DNA from: Chloroflexota bacterium
Lineage (GTDB): Bacteria; Chloroflexota; Dehalococcoidia; Lucifugimonadales; Australimonadaceae
Length of the DNA stretch: 9,176 nt
Direction: 5' to 3'
NCBI GenBank assembly: GCA_026713505.1
Contig: JAPOOH010000414.1
Location: 1-9,176, forward strand
Translations under genes and position numbers: made by a program
In this document: in pieces, positions 5,851 through 9,176 of the stretch
Numbering within the stretch: the first letter of the stretch is position 1
Layout: each line of letters starts with the position of its first letter
The notes under the pieces: model-generated
What the model saw: the letters and a program-made list of their open reading frames with translations, nothing else
What the model was told of the DNA's origin: nothing
The model's database searches: none

Positions 5851-6117
5851 CTACCCGGCCATGGGAAGCGACTCGTGTGGCGTCGCTAAGCTAGGAGACG
5901 GCATCACTGCGCGTGCGTACATCCGGGTCAGACCCAGCGATGGGAGATTCGGCGCATCTCGTTGGCAGGCCAACGAATCAGGTTCGTCGGGATCGGTATG
6001 CTCTGAAGTACGGGCGGGGGATGTATCGGCCTCTCCCTCGTTACAGTCATAGCAGCACCAACCAAAGCAGCCGGGCTGGAAAGTGTGGACACGTCCAATT
6101 GCAGAGTTGGTCTTCAT
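5851..6117 (-). CDS. Possible small cysteine-rich protein behind the SOS-like promoter
   Basis: This is a frame of 88 residues, MKTNSAIG to SLPMAG. ATG 6117 has only a GGGGGT stretch 6 nt upstream. It has a compact cysteine group, CFGWCCYDC at residues 17-25, that could be a small metal or disulfide site, followed by an acidic, proline-rich part without apparent domain. No family is recognised. The support is positional: it is the first open frame after the promoter and LexA-like box at 6190-6220, and two better-supported minus-strand genes follow 75 nt later. It may be non-coding leader instead. The + strand between 5776 and 6393 shows no credible gene. Confidence 0.35.
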   Translation of the reverse strand: MKTNSAIGRVHTFQPGCFGWCCYDCNEGEADTSPARTSEHTDPDEPDSLACQRDAPNLPSLGLTRMYARAVMPSPSLATPHESLPMAG

Positions 6118-6189
6118 TGCGACCCCCAATCCTTCGTTTCACGCCCTTGTCATACGTTATCGGCTAGTCGTCACCGTAGGCGCATCTCT

Positions 6190-6220
6190 AGTATAGAACG
6201 AACGTTCTGCCAGATGTCAA
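6190..6220 (-). promoter_or_regulatory. Sigma-70-like promoter, minus strand
   Basis: On the minus strand the -35 is TTGACA (complement of 6215-6220, perfect consensus) and the -10 is TATACT (complement of 6190-6195, 5/6). The spacer is 19 nt, longer than the ideal 17. Transcription would begin near 6183 and run into the minus-strand genes at 6117, 5775 and 5296. The spacer is filled by the inverted repeat described separately. Confidence 0.6.
6195..6208. promoter_or_regulatory. LexA/SOS-box-like operator
   Basis: AGAACGAACGTTCT on + contains GAAC-N4-GTTC. It agrees with the core of the Gram-positive LexA (DinR) box CGAACRNRYGTTYC at all internal positions and differs only at the two outermost bases. 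It lies between the -35 and -10 of the minus-strand promoter and touches the -10, where a repressor would block RNA polymerase. SOS control of the small accessory genes is inferred. The host's own LexA box is not known from this window. Confidence 0.5.
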
Positions 6221-6376
6221 GCACCTCATGTCGCCTCCCTCATCCTTCCCCATCCCTGCCGATTGTCTGCCTCGCGACACCAACCCATTGCCCGGGCGAA
6301 CCACCCCTCCTTACCCTGTCCTGTACGGCCCAACCAACCATCCGGCGCCACCGCCGGGCGCGAGGCCGAATCCCAC

Positions 6377-6384
6377 AGGAGGTG
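6377..6384 (+). promoter_or_regulatory. Strong ribosome binding site for terminase small subunit
   Basis: AGGAGGTG is an almost perfect Shine-Dalgarno match. Its GGAGG core ends 11 nt before ATG 6394, a slightly long spacing. It supports this start over any upstream continuation of the same open frame, whose translation looks non-coding. Confidence 0.7.
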
Positions 6385-6393
6385 TGTCCCGAA

Positions 6394-6795
6394 ATGTCTC
6401 ATAATGTCCCACCTGAGAGAACGATCGCCCTTTCGCCCCGGCAGGCTGCTGCCCTTCCGTACGTCGCGGCTGAGCCCACCCTCACCCGTGCGGCTGAGGC
6501 CGCGCAGGTAACCAGGCGCACCCTCGCGCGCTGGATGAACGAGCCCGCCTTCCGCGCCGAGCTGGAGCGCATCCGCAACAACATCGCAGACTTCGCCTAC
6601 TCGGAGCTGGAGTCCCTCGCCCTCAAGGCCGCCTACCGCATCGCGCAATTGATGGACAGCGACGACCCCAACGTGGTCCAGCGCGCGTCGAAGACCGCAC
6701 TCGCCATGTCGATGAGCGTCCGCGAGCAGCGCGAGACCCGGCGCCGGATGGAAGCACTGGAGAACGCCATCACCCTCATGAGGCAGCAGCGATGA
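6394..6795 (+). CDS. Phage terminase small subunit-like HTH protein
   Basis: The protein has 133 residues. The N-terminal part LSPRQAAALPYVAAEPTLTRAAEAAQVTRRTLARWMNEPAF is a helix-turn-helix of the kind found in phage terminase small subunits and phBC6A51-type proteins: a recruiting region, then AAEAAQVTRRTLARWM as the HTH. It is followed by a long helical C-terminal half (AELERIRNN to LMRQQR) suited to oligomerisation. Small terminases bind the phage packaging site and present DNA to the large subunit. The large subunit gene lies 1.16 kb downstream on the same strand, which supports the call. The 3' end overlaps the next gene by 4 nt. An IS-type HTH is an alternative, but the context favours packaging. 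Confidence 0.75.
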   Translation: MSHNVPPERTIALSPRQAAALPYVAAEPTLTRAAEAAQVTRRTLARWMNEPAFRAELERIRNNIADFAYSELESLALKAAYRIAQLMDSDDPNVVQRASKTALAMSMSVREQRETRRRMEALENAITLMRQQR

Positions 6796-7163
6796 GGAGC
6801 AGCATCAGGTCGATGGAACGCTACCTCGGCTGTCTGGCCATGCAGGCCAGGCTCAGACCCATCGCCGACGACTACGTCGACCGCTGGGCCGAAGCCGTCG
6901 CCCGCGACGGCCACCCGCCCGACGTCGCGGATCTCTTCGAGGCCGTCGGGGCCGAGAGCATTCCCATCCTCAGCCCCGCCCCCGTCCACGCCTATCTCCG
7001 CCAGTGCGCGAGGACCGGACGCGTCCCCGATCCCACCCGCATCGTCCAGGCCATCGCCCACGCCTACGCCGAGGGCGCCCTCCTCACCCTCGGCAAGACC
7101 TGCCGCTGCCCCGCCCGCCGCCCCCTCATCCAACCCCCGCGCCCCCATGTCCGGGAAAACTAG
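6792..7163 (+). CDS. Hypothetical protein in the terminase cassette
   Basis: The protein has 123 residues and overlaps the small terminase gene by ATGA (6792-6795), typical of translational coupling. A second in-frame ATG at 6813, 13 nt after GAGGAG, is an alternative start. The family is not recognised. It is largely helical (MERYLGCLAMQARLRPIADD and HAYLRQCARTGRVP), and its C-terminal end has KTCRCPARR and a proline/arginine tail. Codon usage is strongly GC-biased, like the genes around it, so it is probably a real gene. A phage packaging or regulatory accessory role is inferred only from position. Confidence 0.6.
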   Translation: MRSSIRSMERYLGCLAMQARLRPIADDYVDRWAEAVARDGHPPDVADLFEAVGAESIPILSPAPVHAYLRQCARTGRVPDPTRIVQAIAHAYAEGALLTLGKTCRCPARRPLIQPPRPHVREN

Positions 7164-7212
7164 GAGTGATGGCATGCCTACAAGGCCAGTACAGCCTCCC
7201 GCCCCTCCCGTC

Positions 7213-7232
7213 ATTCCCGTGAAAACGGGAAT
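7213..7232 (+). repeat. ATTCCC-N8-GGGAAT palindrome, copy 3 (left border of GIY-YIG gene)
   Basis: Exact arms flank the centre GTGAAAAC, preceded by GTC and followed by CCAGAGTG. The homology continues for about 75 bp and matches the degenerate copy at 7849-7920. It lies downstream of the minus-strand GIY-YIG gene end and is inverted relative to the copy at 7646-7665. Confidence 0.88.
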
Positions 7233-7276
7233 CCAGAGTGCCGGACAGGCACGCGAGGCGGAGGGTAGGTGGGGGG

Positions 7277-7591
7277 TCAGCCTATCTCGTCATACAGGTC
7301 CCGCCACTCGGGGTTCGACACCTCGATCAGTTCGAGCTTCCATGCCCTGTTCCACTTCTTGATCGCTTTCTCCCGTGCGATGGCGCTCATCATGTTCTCG
7401 TGAGGTTCGTACCACACCAGGGTGTAGACGCCATACCTGCTGGCGAAGCCGTCGCCAGGGCCATGCTTGTGCTGCCAGGTGCGTTGAGGGAGGTTGGAGG
7501 TAACGCCGGTGTAGAGGGTGCCGTTTCGCTCGCTGGCGAGGATGTAGACGCAGGGGCGACGGAGTTCTCTTCGGCGGTAGCCGTAGCTCAT
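7277..7591 (-). CDS. GIY-YIG endonuclease superfamily protein (UPF0213/YhbQ-like)
   Basis: The protein has 104 residues on the minus strand. It is a single-domain GIY-YIG protein: VYIL at 15-18 (the GIY strand), LYTGVTSNLPQR at 26-37 (the YIG strand and the conserved arginine R37), then H41, RY at 52-53 with LVWYE, and MSAIAREKAIKKWNRAWKLELIE (catalytic-type glutamate E74), ending NPEWRDLYDEI. This is the full length of the small stand-alone family, which are putative DNA nucleases of poorly defined role. ATG 7591 has no Shine-Dalgarno; a TACACT -10-like hexamer ends 6 nt before it, so a leaderless message is possible. The gene sits in opposite orientation inside a phage packaging cassette and is bracketed by inverted palindromes, suggesting later insertion. 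Confidence 0.9.
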   Translation of the reverse strand: MSYGYRRRELRRPCVYILASERNGTLYTGVTSNLPQRTWQHKHGPGDGFASRYGVYTLVWYEPHENMMSAIAREKAIKKWNRAWKLELIEVSNPEWRDLYDEIG

Positions 7592-7597
7592 AGGGGG

Positions 7598-7603
7598 AGT
7601 GTA
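7598..7603 (-). promoter_or_regulatory. -10-like element at the GIY-YIG start codon
   Basis: On the minus strand this reads TACACT, 6 nt before ATG 7591, so transcription would begin at or next to the start codon. No clear -35 is visible. With no ribosome binding site present, a leaderless transcript is a reasonable but weak reading. Confidence 0.3.
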
Positions 7604-7645
7604 GTTGAAGGCGGAAGTCTTGCGTGACCTGCCCGGTCACCCTGG

Positions 7646-7665
7646 ATTCCCGCCGGTGCGGGAAT
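7646..7665 (-). repeat. ATTCCC-N8-GGGAAT palindrome, copy 4 (right border of GIY-YIG gene)
   Basis: Exact arms flank the centre GCCGGTGC. The flanks show that it is inverted relative to copies 1-3: on the minus strand it is preceded by GTC and followed by CCAGGGTGACC. It lies 54 bp upstream of the GIY-YIG start. Together with 7213-7232 it encloses the gene in an inverted-repeat frame of about 460 bp. Confidence 0.88.
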
Positions 7666-7736
7666 GACGAGAGGAATGTTGTCGGCTCTGTGACACGCCC
7701 CCCTTGCGCCGCACACCACCCCTGGCGCACGATGGT

Positions 7737-7784
7737 AGGGCGCGGCGATAGAGACCGCGCTATCGACCCTGGCGGACGAGCCGC
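7737..7784 (+). other. Structured leader candidate upstream of the large terminase
   Basis: Several short perfect stems follow each other: AGGG (7737-7740) with CCCT (7767-7770) closing over CGATAG (7746-7751) with CTATCG (7760-7765), then GCGG with CCGC (about 7772-7784). CGCGG (7741-7745) can instead pair with CCGCG (7755-7759), which excludes the CGATAG stem, so two conformations compete. It is followed 12 nt later by a terminator-like hairpin. No known RNA class is recognised. It could be a leader, a small RNA or chance GC-rich pairing. Confidence 0.35.
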
Positions 7785-7796
7785 AGGAAGAACGCT

Positions 7797-7826
7797 GCCC
7801 CCTCAGCGAAAGAGCGAGGGGGCTTT
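7797..7826 (+). terminator. Rho-independent terminator-like hairpin
   Basis: GCCCCCTC (7797-7804) and GAGGGGGC (7816-7823) form a perfect 8-bp stem with an 11-nt loop, followed by TTTCC. It lies 128 bp upstream of the large terminase start on the same strand. It may end transcripts coming from the small terminase genes or act in an attenuator with the structured stretch just before it. The T-tract is short. Confidence 0.55.
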
Positions 7827-7848
7827 CCGTGTTAACCGGCGCCCTCCC

Positions 7849-7920
7849 GTCACTCCCGTGAGAACGGGGACCCAGAGTGCCCACAGGGCACACGGGGCGG
7901 AGGGGCCAGGGGCGGTTAGC
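7849..7920 (+). repeat. Degenerate extended palindrome copy
   Basis: GTCACTCCCGTGAGAACGGG and what follows is a decayed form of the 7210 copy (ACTCCC for ATTCCC, GGGGAC for GGGAAT). Similarity goes on through CCAGAGTGCC, a CAGGCAC/CAGGGCAC stretch, GAGGCGGAGGG/GGGCGGAGGGG and GGGGTCAGCC/GGCGGTTAGC. The repeated unit is thus about 75 bp, longer than the palindrome itself. It ends just before the large terminase ribosome binding site. Confidence 0.65.
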
Positions 7921-7941
7921 GGACCGCCCTTATCCGGGTGA

Positions 7942-7950
7942 GGGAGGTGA
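7942..7950 (+). promoter_or_regulatory. Ribosome binding site deciding the GTG start of large terminase
   Basis: GGGAGGTGA has its GGAGG core ending 7 nt before GTG 7955, the only start codon suitably placed before the conserved N-terminal region. Confidence 0.7.
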
Positions 7951-7954
7951 CCTC

Positions 7955-9176
7955 GTGGTCCAGGAAGATCTCACACAGTACGCCAACGACCCGGTCGGGT
8001 TCGTGACGGACGTGCTCGGCACGGCCGGGACGCCGTACTCGAAGCAGGCCGAGATGCTCGAAGCGCTCGTGGACCACCGGCGCGTCAGCGTCGTCGGCGC
8101 GAACGGCTCCGGCAAGGACTGGGCCGCCGGCCGCGCCGTGCTCTGGTGGCTGGAGACGCGCCTGCAGGCGAAGTCCCTCGTGCTCGGGCCGACGCAGCGG
8201 CAGGTGGAGGAGATCGTGTGGCAGGAGATGCGGGAGGCATACGCGGCGGCGCGGGACCGTCTCAGCGGCAGGATGTTCGCCTCCAGGTACCGCATCGACG
8301 AGGAACGGTTCGCACTCGGCTTCTCGACGAACAACGCGCTGAACATCCAGGGTTTCCACGCGGCGGAGCTGCTCGTGGTCGTGACCGAGGCCCACGCGAT
8401 GCCGCAGGCCCAGATGGACGCCATCAAGCGGCTGCAGCCGGACCGCCTGCTGCTCGTCGGCAACGCGCTCTCCCGCGAAGGCGAGTTCTACCAGTCCCAC
8501 CACGCGAAGCAACACCTCTACCGCCGCATCGCCATCTCCGCGTTCGACACGCCCAACTTCACGGGCGAGGGCGGCATGGGCATGCCGGGCATGATCACCC
8601 CGGAGTACGTCGAGGAGTACGCGCTCGACTACGGCGAGGACCACGCGCTCTACGCGGCGTCCGTCCTCGCGCAGTTCCCGGACTCGCTCGACGACTCGCT
8701 CGTGGGCCGCGACGCGGTCGAGGACGCGATGCGGCGGTGGGAGGGGGAGCAACCCTCACCCCAACGCGCCTCAGCGCGCCCCCTCCTCCCAGAGGGCGAG
8801 GGGATCCAAACCTCCGTCGTTCCTGCGGAGGCAGGAACCCCGCAGCCTGGTGTGGAGGGAGCTTGTCACTCCGAGCGCAGCGGAGCGGAGCCGAGGAATC
8901 TCTCGGGCGAAGGCCCCGCCGTGGACGGACGCTCCCCGAGAGCTCTTTCGGCTTCGCTCAACATGACAAGGCAAGGGGCCGCCGTCGTTCCTGCGGAGGC
9001 AGGAACCTCGCTTGGTGTAGGGGCGTCCCCCGCGGACGCCCGGCCCGCAGCGCCCACGGGGTCGACTCATCCCTATCTCCCCTCTCCCCGAGGGAGAGGG
9101 GCCGGGGGAGAGGGCCCCGACCCCAACGAAACCGTCTACATGTGCGTGGACGTGGCGCGGTTCGGGTTCGTCAAGT
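7955..9176 (+). CDS. Phage terminase large subunit with in-frame repeat insertion (3' end outside window)
   Basis: The GTG-started frame is open for 407 codons to the window end. N-terminal ATPase: Walker A is GANGSGKD at residues 48-55 (D55 replaces the usual S/T). Walker B is LLVVVTEAH with glutamate E145 (T144 at the usual aspartate). A coupling motif LLVGNALSREGEFYQ follows around G169-N170. This is the DNA-packaging motor that pumps phage DNA into the head. Residues up to W262 (RDAVEDAMRRW) read as normal terminase. About 124 residues of repeat translation follow (8741-9115), rich in PLLPEGEG, VPAEAGT and SPRGRG. The protein-like sequence then resumes at GPDPNETVYMCVDVARFG, the first strand and aspartate (D399) of the RNase H-like nuclease domain. 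No stop or frameshift occurs, so an elongated functional protein is possible. The interrupting repeats may equally mark a decaying prophage gene. The small terminase gene is 1.16 kb upstream. Confidence 0.85.
   Translation, partial: MVQEDLTQYANDPVGFVTDVLGTAGTPYSKQAEMLEALVDHRRVSVVGANGSGKDWAAGRAVLWWLETRLQAKSLVLGPTQRQVEEIVWQEMREAYAAARDRLSGRMFASRYRIDEERFALGFSTNNALNIQGFHAAELLVVVTEAHAMPQAQMDAIKRLQPDRLLLVGNALSREGEFYQSHHAKQHLYRRIAISAFDTPNFTGEGGMGMPGMITPEYVEEYALDYGEDHALYAASVLAQFPDSLDDSLVGRDAVEDAMRRWEGEQPSPQRASARPLLPEGEGIQTSVVPAEAGTPQPGVEGACHSERSGAEPRNLSGEGPAVDGRSPRALSASLNMTRQGAAVVPAEAGTSLGVGASPADARPAAPTGSTHPYLPSPRGRGAGGEGPDPNETVYMCVDVARFGFVK
8819..8838 (+). repeat. GTTCCTGC/GCAGGAAC palindrome, copy 2
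   Basis: A 20-bp palindrome with centre GGAG, followed by CCCGCAGCC like copy 1. In the terminase frame it is read as VPAEAGT. Confidence 0.85.
8863..8972. repeat. Inverted-pair element with TTGTCA-type ends, copy 2
   Basis: The left end TTGTCACTCCGAGCGCAGCG continues to GAGGAATCTCTCGGGCG. The right end, on the other strand, reads TTGTCATGTTGAGCGAAGCC and continues to GAAAGAGCTCTCGGGG. The two arms are clear inverted relatives about 30 bp apart, giving a unit of about 110 bp comparable with 547-677. Confidence 0.7.
8987..9006 (+). repeat. GTTCCTGC/GCAGGAAC palindrome, copy 3
   Basis: Identical in sequence to the palindrome at 8819-8838 and in the same orientation, 168 bp later. Recombination between the two would delete 168 bp, a multiple of three, and keep the terminase frame. 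Confidence 0.85.

Larger units (their letters stand above)
7592..7954. other. Spacer between GIY-YIG and large terminase genes
   Basis: These 363 bases hold no credible gene. They carry the GIY-YIG promoter-like hexamer, palindrome copy 4, a structured stretch with several hairpins (7737-7784), a terminator-like hairpin (7797-7826), a degenerate palindrome copy (7849-7920) and the terminase ribosome binding site (7942-7950). Confidence 0.7.
8750..9118. repeat. Composite palindromic repeat cluster inserted in the terminase gene
   Basis: About 369 bp (123 codons) of non-terminase sequence. From left: a reversed CCTCTCCC-family element (8753-8803, CCCTCACCCCAACGCG with CCTCCC and the GAGGGCGAGGGG arm), GTTCCTGC palindrome (8819-8838), an inverted TTGTCA-type pair (8863-8972), GTTCCTGC palindrome (8987-9006), and a forward CCTCTCCC element (9078-9118, CCCCTCTCCCC with GAGGGAGAGGGG and GGGGGAGAGGGCC). 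The outermost elements are inverted to each other, so the whole looks like a nested or composite MITE. The boundaries are inferred from where terminase-like sequence stops and resumes; their exact bases are uncertain by a few codons. Confidence 0.75.

Noticed and set aside
7741..7765. H-type pseudoknot formed by the two competing stems
   Set aside because: The connecting loops would be zero nucleotides long, which cannot span the stems. The pairings are alternatives, not simultaneous.
7916..8752. Open frame of 278 codons on the minus strand
   Set aside because: It is antisense to the terminase ATPase domain, which has Walker A and B motifs in the + frame. Its composition is typical of a GC-rich shadow.
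8771..9070. Minus-strand open frames over the terminase insert
   Set aside because: They are translations of the palindromic repeats (GSCLRRNDGG-like blocks repeated), not a gene.

Overview
The window is GC-rich bacterial DNA: a typical coding stretch, bases 1081-1140, is 75% G+C by direct count. It is unusually dense in short palindromic repeats. The gene content (cupin, SDR, a cytoplasmic reductive-dehalogenase-like protein without a Tat signal) and the style of the repeats suggest a Chloroflexota lineage, for example SAR202/Dehalococcoidia. That assignment is inference from remembered gene style and was not tested.

Left half (1-4439), metabolic, all on the + strand. It begins with the 3' end of a cupin protein gene and a repeat-filled spacer carrying a 43-bp tandem array. 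A complete classical SDR oxidoreductase follows. Next is a tight three-gene cluster: (i) a reductive-dehalogenase-like corrinoid/Fe-S protein with eight cluster cysteines; (ii), 3 nt later, a short paralogue of the same corrinoid region that stops before the Fe-S part; (iii), 15 nt later, a fusion of a 7Fe-type ferredoxin with an HbpS/GlcG/PduO-C-like domain. The spacing and shared corrinoid/redox theme suggest one multi-component redox enzyme system. This cluster is the best candidate for an undescribed system.

Middle (4440-6393), accessory DNA. A repeat-bearing spacer leads to a small cysteine-containing hypothetical protein on +. Then comes a lower-GC island (bases 5461-5520 are 42% G+C) with two well-supported small minus-strand genes, one a membrane protein, and a weaker third ORF. 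At the head of these minus-strand genes is a promoter whose spacer contains a LexA/SOS-box-like inverted repeat.

Right part (6394-9176), phage packaging genes on +. A terminase-small-subunit-like HTH protein overlaps a hypothetical protein by 4 nt. A GIY-YIG endonuclease gene on the minus strand, bracketed by inverted copies of an ATTCCC-N8-GGGAAT palindrome, splits the cassette. After a structured, terminator-like leader comes the large terminase, which runs off the window end. The large terminase reading frame stays open across about 370 bp of composite repeat DNA lying between its ATPase and nuclease domains.

At least four repeat families recur across metabolic spacers and phage genes: ATTCCC-N8-GGGAAT palindromes, GTTCCTGC/GCAGGAAC palindromes, CCTCTCCC/GGGAGAGG elements, and larger inverted pairs with TTGTCA-type ends. 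No rRNA, tRNA or CRISPR array was found.
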